Below, piece by piece: positions 18,952 through 28,116 of a stretch of 48,387 bases of DNA. The notes under the pieces were generated by a model. It saw nothing but the letters and a program-made list of their open reading frames with translations, searched no databases and was not told the origin of the DNA. The position numbers and the translations under genes were made by a program. The stretch is from the NCBI GenBank assembly GCA_016789785.1, contig JAEUQE010000037.1:1-48387 (forward strand), read 5' to 3'. The DNA is from Bryobacterales bacterium (GTDB lineage: Bacteria; Acidobacteriota; Terriglobia; Bryobacterales; Bryobacteraceae). Numbering within the stretch: position 1 is the stretch's first letter; each line of letters opens with the position of its first letter.

Positions 18952-21900
18952 TCAGAAAATGAACCGCAAGCTGATCTGCGCCCGCCGGGCATTCGTCCCA
19001 TCCGGGAACCCGCCTGACGCCGACCCGTCACCCAAACCCGCCGTCGGTGTCAACGCACCGGCCGCCGCCTGAAACGCCTGCCCGTTCACGCTCGTGTTCG
19101 ACACGTGGTTGAACAGGTTGAACACTTCAAAATTGAAGTGCACCTGGTAACGCTCAGCGAACGGCAGAATCTTCGTCAGCCGTGCATCCGTCCGGTAAAT
19201 CTGGTCGATATCCAGCGACGACGCAGGCAGAAACGGCACCCGCGAAGACCCGCCAAACCCGTTCAGCGACGTATTGAACGCCGCCCCCGCGAACGGATTG
19301 CCCGACACGAAGATCGTCGGCGTCTGAGGCTGCGCGGAAGCCAGCGTCGTGATCTGCGAAAGCTGCCAGTTGTTCACCAGCCACTTCGCCGCCCCCGAAT
19401 CCCGCTTCACGAACTGCGGAGCCCAAATCGTCGACGTCACGAACCGGTGCCGCTGATCGAGCGACGAGGACGCCTTGTCCTGCTGGTAATCGCCATTGAA
19501 CAACGACCGCGGTCCACCCGAAAAGAAGATGTTGTCCGACCCGCCGCCCTGATTGTTGTCAATCGCGTGCGACCACGTGTAAGAAACGTGCCCTTCCCAA
19601 CTACGGCTCATCCGTTTCCGCACCTGAACAATCATCGCGTTGTAATACGAATTTCCACCATTTTCCACCTGATTGATGCGCCGCCAGTTCCGATCCACGC
19701 GATTCGCCAGCCGGTAAGTGGGGGTCGAGTAAGTGCCTACCTGATTCCGGCTATCGTCCAGAATCCGGTAAGTCACGGGCTCGCCCAGCGCCCCGACATT
19801 CAGGTCACGCACCGTGAACAGCCGCGCCCCTCGCGACCAGACATACGACACCGTCAGTCCCAGTTGCTGCGTCAACTCCCGTTCAATCCCGAAGTCCGCC
19901 TGTTGCGTATAGGGATTCCGGAAATCCGGCGCCGCATAGGCCAGGTCGATCGTACCTGCCGGCGGTGTCCGGTCCAGATTGGGCAGAGGCAGCGGAAACA
20001 CCGGCCCTGCCGCAAGATCCGTCGCGATCGCGGCATTCAGACTGATGTTGCGCTGATACAACCCGTTGTTCAGGTGCAGCGTGTTGATCAGCCCGCCAGG
20101 GAAGCGCGCGTAGAACAACCCGTAACCCGTACGGATCACGGTCTTGTTGTCATTGAACGCCCAGGCGAGGCCGATGCGAGGCGCGAAGTTCTTCCCGGGC
20201 TGCCGGATCACGCCGGTCTGCGGATAACCCGGATTTACCAGCGAAGGCTGTGAAAACTGCGAATACTCGTAACGCAGCCCGAAATTCAAAGTGAGATTCT
20301 TAGTCGCGCGGAACTGGTCCTGCGCGAAAACCGAGTAGTCACGCACCGTAGTACTTACCACCGGATTCCCAAACGCCTGCGAGTAGGACTGCCAGCGCTT
20401 CGCACCCGTCGTATTGCCCGAGAAATCGAGAGCAAAAGCTGTAAATGTCGGATACGTGTACGATCCCCGGCCATTGAACAATTGGTCCGAGTAATCGTTC
20501 GTGTTCATGATGTCGCCGCCAAACTTCAGCGTGTGCTTTCCGGCAGTCCAGGTCAGCGTATCCGCGATCTGATGGCGGTTCTCGGAAGGATTCAACCTCG
20601 GCAGATAGTTCGGCACGCCCAGATTGGTCTGGCCTTGCACCGAGATCGCAATCAACCCGGTCACAGGCCGCAACTCCGCGTTCTGGTCGTCGAACAGCCG
20701 GTCCTTGAACCAGCCATATCGAACTTCATTCACCACCGTGTTCGACGGGATCGCCGTCCACGAAACGCGTCCGTATCGTGTGCGCACCGTCGAGTCGCCA
20801 TTGTTGCCGACGCCCGCACCCGTATTCAACGCCGCCGCGGACTGTATGCCACCCGGAGAAATCCACCGCAGATAGTTGAATGACAGCGAAATCGCGTTGC
20901 GGTCCGTCGGCCGCCAGTCGATCTTTCCGAAGCCGAGTTCCGAATTGGCCCGGCGTGGAACGCTCCGGAAATGGCGCTCCGTGATGAAGCGCGTCGCCGC
21001 CTGGCACTGCGCCGGAGTGGCGTCACAAGTACCCACGAACTGGCCCGCGGCATTGAACAGCGGAGGTCTCGTAATCGACGCATCCAGCGGGAAATCACGC
21101 CGGATGATCTCGGAGTTGAAGAAGTAGAAAAGCTTGTCCTTCACAATCCGGCCGCCCAGCGACCCGCCGAACTGGTGCCGCGTTTCCGGCGGATTCACCG
21201 TGGCGTAGCGGTCCCGCGCATTGAACTCCTGATTGCGGAAGAACCAGTATCCTGTGCCATGCACGTCGTTCGTGCCAGATCGCGTCACCGTGTTGATGAT
21301 GCCGCCGGACGCACGTCCATACTCGGCGGAGTAACCATTCGACAGAACCTCGAACTCCTGCACCGCATCCTGGGAGATCTGCGTCGAGATGCGCGTGCGC
21401 CCAGCGTTTTCGTTGTAGTAGCTGTTGGTCGTGTCGTTGCCGTCGGTAAGGAACGTGTTGCCTCCCGCAATGCCGCGGAATGAGACCAAACCGAACGTCC
21501 CGTCCGAAACTACCGCCGGCGCCAACAGCACGAAAGAATCCACGCGCCGGCCGTTGATCGGAAGGTTCAGAATCTGCTTTGAGTTGACCACCTGCGAGTT
21601 CCCCGTCTTCGTTTGTTCGACGACAGGCGCCACGTCCAACACCTCCACCTGCGTGGTCGCCGTCGCGATCTGAAGGGTGATATTGAGACTGACGTTTTGG
21701 CCTACGAGAATCGGAATGTTTCTGGCTTCATAGGTCTGGAAGCCTTGAGCGGTTGCGCGTACCGAATACCCTTCGGCCGGGACAAGTGCGGGCGCGTTGA
21801 AGACGCCGGAATCATTGGTTAAGATCTTGCGCTCGATACCCTTGGAGGAGTTGGCGACAATCACTTCGGCGCTGGGGATTACCGCACCCGTTCCGTCGCG

Positions 21901-21999
21901 AACCACTCCTGAGAGCGCTCCAAACCCTGCAGTTGCCTGGGCGCCCAGGTTCGGGGCCAGACACACCACCAGAAATATACTTGCGAGAGCTTTCAGCAT
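18952..21999 (-). CDS. TonB-dependent receptor with N-terminal carboxypeptidase-regulatory-like domain
   Basis: 1015 residues. Signal peptide about 1-20 (LKALASIFLVVCLAPNLGAQ). Residues about 25-105 form the beta-sandwich regulatory-like domain (LSGVVRDGTGAVIPSAEVIV, then EARNIPILVGQN). The plug domain follows (NLPINGRRVDSFVLLAPAV, FSVEYGRASGG-type motif as YSAEYGRASGGIINTVTRSG), then a large outer-membrane barrel ending in Phe (SLRFIF). This Oar-like type is heavily expanded in Acidobacteria and is thought to import large oligomers or carbohydrates. The ligand cannot be read from sequence. The start is divergent from the VWFA-related gene. Confidence 0.95.
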   Translation of the reverse strand: MLKALASIFLVVCLAPNLGAQATAGFGALSGVVRDGTGAVIPSAEVIVANSSKGIERKILTNDSGVFNAPALVPAEGYSVRATAQGFQTYEARNIPILVGQNVSLNITLQIATATTQVEVLDVAPVVEQTKTGNSQVVNSKQILNLPINGRRVDSFVLLAPAVVSDGTFGLVSFRGIAGGNTFLTDGNDTTNSYYNENAGRTRISTQISQDAVQEFEVLSNGYSAEYGRASGGIINTVTRSGTNDVHGTGYWFFRNQEFNARDRYATVNPPETRHQFGGSLGGRIVKDKLFYFFNSEIIRRDFPLDASITRPPLFNAAGQFVGTCDATPAQCQAATRFITERHFRSVPRRANSELGFGKIDWRPTDRNAISLSFNYLRWISPGGIQSAAALNTGAGVGNNGDSTVRTRYGRVSWTAIPSNTVVNEVRYGWFKDRLFDDQNAELRPVTGLIAISVQGQTNLGVPNYLPRLNPSENRHQIADTLTWTAGKHTLKFGGDIMNTNDYSDQLFNGRGSYTYPTFTAFALDFSGNTTGAKRWQSYSQAFGNPVVSTTVRDYSVFAQDQFRATKNLTLNFGLRYEYSQFSQPSLVNPGYPQTGVIRQPGKNFAPRIGLAWAFNDNKTVIRTGYGLFYARFPGGLINTLHLNNGLYQRNISLNAAIATDLAAGPVFPLPLPNLDRTPPAGTIDLAYAAPDFRNPYTQQADFGIERELTQQLGLTVSYVWSRGARLFTVRDLNVGALGEPVTYRILDDSRNQVGTYSTPTYRLANRVDRNWRRINQVENGGNSYYNAMIVQVRKRMSRSWEGHVSYTWSHAIDNNQGGGSDNIFFSGGPRSLFNGDYQQDKASSSLDQRHRFVTSTIWAPQFVKRDSGAAKWLVNNWQLSQITTLASAQPQTPTIFVSGNPFAGAAFNTSLNGFGGSSRVPFLPASSLDIDQIYRTDARLTKILPFAERYQVHFNFEVFNLFNHVSNTSVNGQAFQAAAGALTPTAGLGDGSASGGFPDGTNARRAQISLRFIF

Positions 22000-22032
22000 A
22001 CTTCAACGATACCGCAGCACTGTTGCGGGCGG

Positions 22033-23088
22033 ATGTCGAAGCCAGCCGTCGCCGCGTCGTCTCTGCCGCGCGTTGTACGCTGTGAAAGGGTGCGCCAACC
22101 TCTCAGCTACACCGCCGTCTTGCCGTTCGCCTGCGCTCTACTTGCCGCGCAACCCACCCCCGATTTCCGCGCAACCGGCAAGGTCGTGTTCACACCCATC
22201 GCCGTCTCCGATGCCAAGGGCCAACCCGTCCATGGTCTGCAAGCGGCGGACTTCCTCCTTTACGACAACAGCGTTCTGCGAACCATTCAACTCGAAGAGG
22301 AGTTCCTGCCGCTCGCCCTCGCCGTGGTGGTGCAGAACAATATCCCCGTGGGCAAGGCGATTCAGAAGATCCAGAAGACGGCATCCATCATTCCTCCGCT
22401 CGTCGCCGGCGACCGCGGTAGCGTGGCGCTGATCACCTACAGCCATTCGCCTTTCCTCGCACTGCCGCCCACCTCGGACGCAAACGCAATCGTCTCCGCA
22501 TTCCGGGGCATTGAGCTCATCGGCAACGGCAAAGCGATGCTCGACGCGGTCGCCATGGGCATGGATGTGCTCGTGGCGCAATCCCCCCGCCGCCGACGCG
22601 TGCTCCTGATTCTCGGCGAGACGCGCGATGAAGGCAGCGCTGCAAAGATCGAGGATGTGGTGGTCCGCGCACAGCGTGAAAAGGTCACCATCTATGCCGC
22701 CACCTACTCCTCGGCTTGGATTCAATACACCGGCAAGCCCTATCGCGACAGGAAGGGCGACCCGCCGCCGCCCACCGGAGGAGGCATGAACCTCTTCGCC
22801 TTGCTCCAACTGGCCGCGCCAAAGGCTGCCGAGGAGCTCGCGAATCAGAGTGGAGGCGGGCACTACTCGTTTCTCGTGCAGAGCAAGCTCGAAGAAGTAC
22901 TGCAGCGCATTTCCAGCGATCTGCACCTGCAGTATCTCGCGTCATTCGTGCCTGCCGATGGCGCCCGAGGCTTCCGTCCCATTCGTGTCGCAATCAAAGG
23001 CCGCCCCGAACTCAACGTTCGCGCGCGAACAGGTTACTGGGCGCTTGACGATGCCTTGCCGGAGGCGCCTCGCACACGATCGCGATAA
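22033..23088 (+). CDS. VWFA-related secreted protein (TIGR03436 type)
   Basis: 351 residues from ATG 22033; a GTG at 22090 gives a cleaner signal peptide ([19 protein letters not shown]) and may be the true start. The N-terminal beta region has [20 protein letters not shown] then DFLLYDN, diagnostic of acidobacterial VWFA-related proteins. A von Willebrand A-like fold follows ([21 protein letters not shown]), ending with [17 protein letters not shown]. The metal-ion site, usually DxSxS after the first strand, reads VQNNIPVG here, so metal-dependent binding may be lost. Such genes are often next to TonB receptors of the 18952 kind. Role unknown. Confidence 0.85.
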   Translation: MSKPAVAASSLPRVVRCERVRQPLSYTAVLPFACALLAAQPTPDFRATGKVVFTPIAVSDAKGQPVHGLQAADFLLYDNSVLRTIQLEEEFLPLALAVVVQNNIPVGKAIQKIQKTASIIPPLVAGDRGSVALITYSHSPFLALPPTSDANAIVSAFRGIELIGNGKAMLDAVAMGMDVLVAQSPRRRRVLLILGETRDEGSAAKIEDVVVRAQREKVTIYAATYSSAWIQYTGKPYRDRKGDPPPPTGGGMNLFALLQLAAPKAAEELANQSGGGHYSFLVQSKLEEVLQRISSDLHLQYLASFVPADGARGFRPIRVAIKGRPELNVRARTGYWALDDALPEAPRTRSR

Positions 23089-23345
23089 GCGATGCACTCC
23101 TCCAGCACCTCGCGATACTCATCCACTTCCACATCGCGCTCACTGCAGATCAGCATCAGCGTACCGTCGTTCTTGAAGTTGCCGTCCCATTCCATCAACT
23201 GCTCATCGCTCCAGTCCTTCGTATAGCCGCGCAGCTTCTCATCGGGCATGCGGTCGAAGTAGGCGCGCAGATTGACGTCTGTTTCGTCGGAGCTATGCGG
23301 ATACGGCTCCTGCTCGAAGTTCCACACCGGCTGTTCGAAAGTCAT
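23034..23345 (-). CDS. Small acidic protein, third gene of the heme cluster
   Basis: 103 residues, acidic and aromatic ([20 protein letters not shown], then [20 protein letters not shown]). Its ATG overlaps the cobA-hemD stop (ATGA at 23342-23345), so it is probably co-translated. It reads on through the end of the convergent VWFA-related gene, sharing 55 bases. No signal or membrane segment. Family not recognised. Position suggests a link to tetrapyrrole synthesis, but that is inference. Confidence 0.7.
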   Translation of the reverse strand: MTFEQPVWNFEQEPYPHSSDETDVNLRAYFDRMPDEKLRGYTKDWSDEQLMEWDGNFKNDGTLMLICSERDVEVDEYREVLEECIAYRDRVRGASGKASSSAQ

Positions 23346-24817
23346 GACAAAGATTGTAGAATCGCACGCACCAGTCCGTCCATGGTGTGCTCCGCCGCTT
23401 CAATCGCCACCTCTATGCCATGCTTCCGCGCGGTCTCCGAAGTCACCGGTCCAATGGACGCAACGCGCACTCCCTCCAGGCGTTCCCTGCCCGCCAAGGC
23501 AAGGAAGTTCTTCACGGTCGAGGAACTCGTGAAGGTCACCCAATCCGGCTTGCGCTCGAACACTTCCGCGTTCGTGTCCGCGCTCACTTCGGGCACTACG
23601 GTGCGATAGGCCTCCACCACATCCACAACGGCGCCTCTGGCCCGCAGTTCCACCGGCACCACATCGCGGGCAACCGCCGCTCTCGGCAGCAGGACCCGCT
23701 TGCCGGCCAGATCGTGAGCCGCGAACGCTTCCACCATGCTCTCGGCCACGTACTCTTTGGGCAGCAAATCCACCTTCAAGTGCAACTCCTCCAGAGCGCG
23801 CTTCGTGGCCGGTCCAATGGCGCAGATTTTTCCCCGCACCCGCCGCAAATCGGCGCACGACGCGTCCAGCCGTTCCAGAAAATACTTCACGCCATTCACG
23901 CTGGTGAAGATCAGCCAGTCATATCCGGCAAGCCGCGCAATCGCCTCGTCAATCGCCGAGGAGTCCGCTGGCTGCACAATCTCGATCACCGGAAACTCGG
24001 CGACATCGGCCCCGTAAACGGCAAGCTTCTCACTCAACTGCGATGCCTGCCCGCGCGACCTTGTCACCACCACCCGCTGCCCGAACATCGGCAGCCGCTC
24101 AAACCAGTTCAACTGATCGCGCAACTTCACCACTTCGCCAATCACGAAGGTCGCGGGCGGCTTCATACCTGCCGCCTCGGTGCGATCCGCAATATCCTCC
24201 AACACTCCCGTGATGGTCTGCTGATAGGGACGCGTCGCCCATCGCACCGCCACCGCCGGAGTCTTCGGATTCTTGCCCCGTGCGATCAACTCCGCCGCGA
24301 TCTGGCGCATGTGCGTCAGCCCCATCAGAATCACCAGGGTTTCCACGTGCCCGATCTTGCCCCAGTCAATCGAATCCACGGAATGTCCCGTCACAAAGGT
24401 GACTGCCGAAGTGTGCTCGCGATGCGTCAGGGGAATACCTGTATATGCAGACAATCCCGATGGCGACGTCACGCCAGGCACCACCTCATACGCAAGTCCC
24501 GCTTTCCCGAGCGCTTCTGCTTCCTCGCCACCGCGCCCAAAGAGATAAGGATCGCCGCCCTTCAATCGCACCACGCACAATCCCTGCCGCGCGCGCTCCA
24601 CCAACACGGCGCAGATCTCCTCCTGCGACATCGGATGATCCGATTTCTTCTTGCCCACGTAGATGCGTTCGGCGTCAGGCCGCGCGTAAGCAAGCAACGC
24701 GGGATTGGCGAGGTTATCGTAGAGGACGCAATCGGCCTGTTCCAGCACGGCCCGCCCCTTCAACGTGAGCAGCCCCGGATCGCCCGGTCCAGCACCCACC
24801 AGATACGCCTTCTTCAT
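23342..24817 (-). CDS. cobA-hemD: Fused uroporphyrinogen-III C-methyltransferase / uroporphyrinogen-III synthase
   Basis: 491 residues. The first 245 form the SAM-dependent methyltransferase making precorrin-2: [61 protein letters not shown]. The second half is uroporphyrinogen-III synthase, which closes hydroxymethylbilane ([60 protein letters not shown]). One protein thus takes the HemC product to the siroheme/cobalamin branch point. Start ATG 24817 overlaps the hemC stop (ATGA); upstream in-frame codons to 25015 run inside hemC and are rejected. HemD-CobA fusions are known in Firmicutes and Acidobacteria. Confidence 0.95.
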   Translation of the reverse strand: MKKAYLVGAGPGDPGLLTLKGRAVLEQADCVLYDNLANPALLAYARPDAERIYVGKKKSDHPMSQEEICAVLVERARQGLCVVRLKGGDPYLFGRGGEEAEALGKAGLAYEVVPGVTSPSGLSAYTGIPLTHREHTSAVTFVTGHSVDSIDWGKIGHVETLVILMGLTHMRQIAAELIARGKNPKTPAVAVRWATRPYQQTITGVLEDIADRTEAAGMKPPATFVIGEVVKLRDQLNWFERLPMFGQRVVVTRSRGQASQLSEKLAVYGADVAEFPVIEIVQPADSSAIDEAIARLAGYDWLIFTSVNGVKYFLERLDASCADLRRVRGKICAIGPATKRALEELHLKVDLLPKEYVAESMVEAFAAHDLAGKRVLLPRAAVARDVVPVELRARGAVVDVVEAYRTVVPEVSADTNAEVFERKPDWVTFTSSSTVKNFLALAGRERLEGVRVASIGPVTSETARKHGIEVAIEAAEHTMDGLVRAILQSLS

Positions 24818-25710
24818 CGGCCGTACACCGATTCGAGGATCTCGCGCCCGCCCGCGCTCAGTAACTCCTCCGCGAGCCGCGATCCCAAAGCCACCGGATC
24901 CACTCCGCGCCCTTCGCGACGCAGCAGCGTCTGCCCGTCCGGCGAAACAATCACTGCCCGCATTTCCAGTGCATCTCCATCCACTTGTGCATAGGCGCCG
25001 AGCGGTACCTGGCAACCACCACCCATCGCCGCAAGCAGCGCGCGCTCTGCCGTCACACAGCGCCGCGTATCAACATCATCCAATCGCTCACAAGCCTGCT
25101 GGCCACTCCCTCCATCGCCACGTGTCTCGATCGCAAGAGCGCCTTGCCCAACGGCGGGACACATCACCTCCGGCGCTATGAATTCCGCAATGCGCTCCTG
25201 CCAGCCAAGCCGGCGCAATCCCGCTGCCGCCAGCAGAATCGCATCAAACTGGCCTTCATCTAACTTCCGCAGCCGCGTGTCGAGATTCCCTCGAATCGAC
25301 TCAACCTGCAGATCGCGGCGCTGCGCCTTCAATTGCGCGGATCTTCGCAGCGAACTTGTGCCGACCCTCGCGCCACTCTTCAACTCCGCCAGCGTCTGCC
25401 CGATCAGCGCGTCCCTCGGATCCTCGCGCACGGGCGTCGCGGCCAGCATCAGCCCATCCGGCAACTCCGTCGGCATGTCCTTCAGGCTGTGCACCGCAAG
25501 ATCAACCGACCCGTCAAGCAATGCTTCTTCGATCTCCTTCGTGAACAGGCCCTTCGTGCCGACCTTTGCCAAAGGCACATCGGTGATTTTGTCACCCGTG
25601 GTGTGTATGATCTCGATGCGGCACTCCTCGCCCATCGCCTCCAGTTGGGATTTCACCCAATTCGACTGCCATAACGCGAGCTTCGATCCGCGGCTTCCTA
25701 TCGTGAGCAT
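24814..25710 (-). CDS. hemC: Porphobilinogen deaminase (hydroxymethylbilane synthase)
   Basis: 298 residues. Polymerises four porphobilinogens on a dipyrromethane cofactor attached to C233 (MGGGCQVPLGAYA). Catalytic Asp is D78 in HSLKDMP; arginines lie in GTSSLRRSAQL and SIRGNLDTRLRKL. First gene of a minus-strand trio with cobA-hemD and a small protein, each joined by a 4-base overlap. hemA and hemB are not in the window. The 130 bases to the divergent gene at 25841 should contain its promoter; none is clear. Confidence 0.97.
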   Translation of the reverse strand: MLTIGSRGSKLALWQSNWVKSQLEAMGEECRIEIIHTTGDKITDVPLAKVGTKGLFTKEIEEALLDGSVDLAVHSLKDMPTELPDGLMLAATPVREDPRDALIGQTLAELKSGARVGTSSLRRSAQLKAQRRDLQVESIRGNLDTRLRKLDEGQFDAILLAAAGLRRLGWQERIAEFIAPEVMCPAVGQGALAIETRGDGGSGQQACERLDDVDTRRCVTAERALLAAMGGGCQVPLGAYAQVDGDALEMRAVIVSPDGQTLLRREGRGVDPVALGSRLAEELLSAGGREILESVYGR

Positions 25711-25840
25711 GTACTCTCAGTAAACGACGCGCGTCGCAGTCCTGGCAACCGCCCCTCCACAATTTCCATGCGCCGGCGACGAATCGTGCCCGCGTTTTGC
25801 GCCTTACTTGATAGAGGCCGGAAGAACGGCCCGGATACAA

Positions 25841-26122
25841 ATGCCCGATATGACCAGGCGATATCTTCTCGCGCTCGCGGCTCTGCCCGTTGCCATCGCA
25901 CAGACACAGCCGCGACCCGCGAATGCAAGGAATCAAGACATGTACGAAGAGCTTCTCAAGACGAGCCTCGAATCAAAGAAGGGCCTGACGTTCTACGTCA
26001 AGGGCCAGACGATTGCCGGTGTCGTGACGAAGATTGCCGAAGGTTGGGTGGAGGCCCGAAGTCAGCAGTTTTCGAAGATCGTCATCCGGCTGGATATGGT
26101 GGATGCGATCACCATGGCCTGA
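25841..26122 (+). CDS. Small exported protein of unknown function
   Basis: 93 residues from ATG 25841 (alternative ATGs at 25808 and 25850). MTRRYLLALAALPVAIAQ is a signal peptide with two arginines in front of the hydrophobic core. The mature part has MYEELLKTSLESKKGLTFYV then KGQTIAGVVTKIAEGWVEAR, which suggests a small beta-barrel of SH3/Sm-like type, but the family is not recognised. The next gene starts 25 bases downstream, so they may be co-transcribed. Confidence 0.6.
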   Translation: MPDMTRRYLLALAALPVAIAQTQPRPANARNQDMYEELLKTSLESKKGLTFYVKGQTIAGVVTKIAEGWVEARSQQFSKIVIRLDMVDAITMA

Positions 26123-26147
26123 GGAGCGCCGTGTTATAAACAGCAGG

Positions 26148-27110
26148 ATGTCTCATCTCTTCCTGCTGCTTCTGTCGGCCGCCGTATCGATGCCCGCGGC
26201 TCAGGTGCTCATCCGCACAACCACCGGAGAAACAATGGAAGGGGAGGCTTCGCTTGCGGGGCTTCGCATTCAGACGCCCGGCGGTCCCGTCACGCTGAAG
26301 CCCGCTTCCGTGCTCTCCATCCACAACGCGGCGGAGGCGTCCCCGGAGGAGTCCGCACGCATCGAAGCCGGCTTTGCCGCGATTTCCGGCGCCGATCGCA
26401 AGGCTCGCGATGGCGCAGTGGAGGATCTCACCTCCATCGGGCTTCCTGTCTTGACGCCCTTACTGAAGACGCTGAAGGACACGGACCAACACGAACCCCG
26501 GCCGCTTTACCGCCTGTTTGAACGCATCATCCCGAGCTATGCCGACGATTTCGATCGCACGCTCAGCATGGTGCGGCTTCCGAACGGCGAGGCGTTGCGA
26601 GGCAAACTGCCCGAGGGTTCCCTTGAGATCCGCACCAGCGGCGGCAAGCAGTCCATCCCGTGGTCGAAGATCCGAACACTTGCCGTGCGGCAGCCCATCG
26701 TGCGGCGCGCCATGGAGGTGCACTCCCTGAAGCATTGCCAGCAGATCGAGTATCTGGACACCGGCGTGGTGCTGACTGCGTCCTCGAAGGTTGATTCCTC
26801 GGCGCGCGGATTCGCTCGTCTGTCATGGAACGCGGACGTCTGGGCATGCGACCCCGATGGATTGAAGAAACCCGCGGGCGGCAACTACACCTCGAACCTG
26901 TTCGATGGTCAGCCCTTCGGCGCGCTCATTGGCCGTGTGGGTGCGAGCGGGGAGGTGTTCTTCGTCGGCAGGAAGGCGTCGAAGACCGGCCTGCCATCAG
27001 GCCACTTGATGCTTGCGGTGAATGACAACCGGCACTGGCAAAACAACCTCGGCACTTACTATGTCACGATGACGGTGACGGATGCCTACGATCTGACCAG
27101 CGCGCAGTAG
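26148..27110 (+). CDS. Secreted protein with C-terminal LecA-like lectin domain
   Basis: 320 residues from ATG 26148, which opens a signal peptide (MSHLFLLLLSAAVSMPAAQ). The N-terminal half has a repeated small-barrel motif (VLIRTTTGETMEGEASLAG; RLPNGEALRGKLPEGSLEI) around a helical stretch. The C-terminal 110 residues resemble the LecA/PA-IL galactophilic lectin fold: WNADVWACDPDG, PFGALIGRVG, then LMLAVNDNRHWQNNLGTYYV, matching the family's G-x-L-x-x-x-x-N-D-x-x...NN-x-G. Probably binds a sugar or glycosylated surface. An in-frame extension back to 26034 overlaps the previous gene and is rejected. Confidence 0.7.
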   Translation: MSHLFLLLLSAAVSMPAAQVLIRTTTGETMEGEASLAGLRIQTPGGPVTLKPASVLSIHNAAEASPEESARIEAGFAAISGADRKARDGAVEDLTSIGLPVLTPLLKTLKDTDQHEPRPLYRLFERIIPSYADDFDRTLSMVRLPNGEALRGKLPEGSLEIRTSGGKQSIPWSKIRTLAVRQPIVRRAMEVHSLKHCQQIEYLDTGVVLTASSKVDSSARGFARLSWNADVWACDPDGLKKPAGGNYTSNLFDGQPFGALIGRVGASGEVFFVGRKASKTGLPSGHLMLAVNDNRHWQNNLGTYYVTMTVTDAYDLTSAQ

Positions 27111-27111
27111 C

Positions 27112-27714
27112 TCAACCCACCTTCAGCCGCATGATGGCGCGTGTCGGCGAGGGCCGCGCCACTTCCTGAAACCCCGCCTGACGAAACGCCGCCACGGTCC
27201 CCGTCCAGGCAAACACTGCCGGCATCGTTCCCCCGTCCGCGGCTTGAACGGGATAACCCTCCACCAACTGGCCTCCCCGATCTCGCACAAAGCGCGCCGC
27301 CGCCTTCAGTAGTTCGACGGAGACGCCCTTCTTCCGCATCGTCTTCGTAACGAACAGACAGGTGATCGACCAGACAGGCTGGTCATCCACCGGCCGCAGC
27401 GACTTCGCCGTGCCGAGCTTGACATACACCTCGCGAGGCGCCACGGCGCACCACCCCACCGGCGCATCCCCGTGGTACGCCAGGATGCCGGGCGCGTCGC
27501 CTTCTTGCAGGAGCGACCGCAGCGCCCGCTTGTTCGCCGAGCCCTTCTTCTCCCGGAACTCCTTCGCCGGCAGCCGCCAGTACATACACCAGCATCCGCC
27601 GCAGGCGCCCTTTTCTCCAAACAGCGTCTCCAGATCCTGCCAGCGCTCGCCAGTCGCCGGCACGAACGTCATCACCGCACCCGGTTCCTTCGCGTTCCTC
27701 TTCACGGATGCCAT
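27112..27714 (-). CDS. GNAT family acetyltransferase
   Basis: 200 residues; ATG 27672 (MTFVPATGERW) is an alternative start. The GNAT core is seen as VGWCAVAPREVY, VWSITCLFVTKTMRKKGVSVELLKAAARF (acetyl-CoA pyrophosphate loop as RKKGVS) and a C-terminal AFRQAGFQEV. A cysteine-rich entry, CGGCWCMYWR (about residues 38-47), is typical of a GNAT subfamily with unknown substrates. Convergent with the lectin-domain gene, one base apart. Confidence 0.85.
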   Translation of the reverse strand: MASVKRNAKEPGAVMTFVPATGERWQDLETLFGEKGACGGCWCMYWRLPAKEFREKKGSANKRALRSLLQEGDAPGILAYHGDAPVGWCAVAPREVYVKLGTAKSLRPVDDQPVWSITCLFVTKTMRKKGVSVELLKAAARFVRDRGGQLVEGYPVQAADGGTMPAVFAWTGTVAAFRQAGFQEVARPSPTRAIMRLKVG

Positions 27715-27879
27715 CAGTTCCCCCCTTTGGACCTCTCTTCTGCAATCCTATACGTGTCTCCTGAATCCGCAAATGCCAACAAGCCCTGCAGCGGCGGAAG
27801 CGGTTGCGGTTAGCGAACGGAAGTCCGCGTCTGGCGTCAATACTGTTCACTTTCGCATCTTGGCGCCGCGCACTGCACG

Positions 27880-27914
27880 CTCCACGGTAGCGCAGGCTTA
27901 AGCTTAAGCCTGCC
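27880..27914. repeat. 22-base perfect palindrome, probable interspersed repeat
   Basis: 27892-27913 reads GCAGGCTTAAG then CTTAAGCCTGC, a perfect palindrome without a loop, preceded by CTCCACGGTAGC and followed by C. The same arrangement in shortened form lies at 190-219. The rest of the gap 27715-28073 holds little: a 47-codon minus frame (27904-28047, MPTDLVFLEVDGFDLFLQEV) looks partly protein-like and could be a gene remnant, but has no recognisable family. Confidence 0.55.
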
Positions 27915-28073
27915 AGTCAGATTTCCAGACAGTCGGCATGCGGCCAACGCAGTCTGCGGCGCGCTGGCCGGGCCGGTTCTTGTTGCGCACCTCCTGGAGG
28001 AACAAATCGAATCCGTCGACTTCCAGGAAGACCAAGTCGGTAGGCATCCTTCATTACGAAACGAAAATGCCGT

Positions 28074-28106
28074 ATCCTTTCGTTAGCAGCAAGCGAACGA
28101 AAGGAT
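28074..28106. promoter_or_regulatory. Palindrome over the Fic gene leader
   Basis: ATCCTTTCGTT (28074-28084) and AACGAAAGGAT (28096-28106) are perfect 11-base inverted arms with an 11-base spacer; a further AACGAAA-like half lies at about 28059-28066. The right arm contains the AAAGGA ribosome site of the Fic gene (GTG 28117). It could be an operator for a dimeric regulator, possibly the Fic protein's own winged-helix end, or an RNA hairpin hiding the ribosome site. Confidence 0.55.
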
Positions 28107-28116
28107 CGCACTGAGC

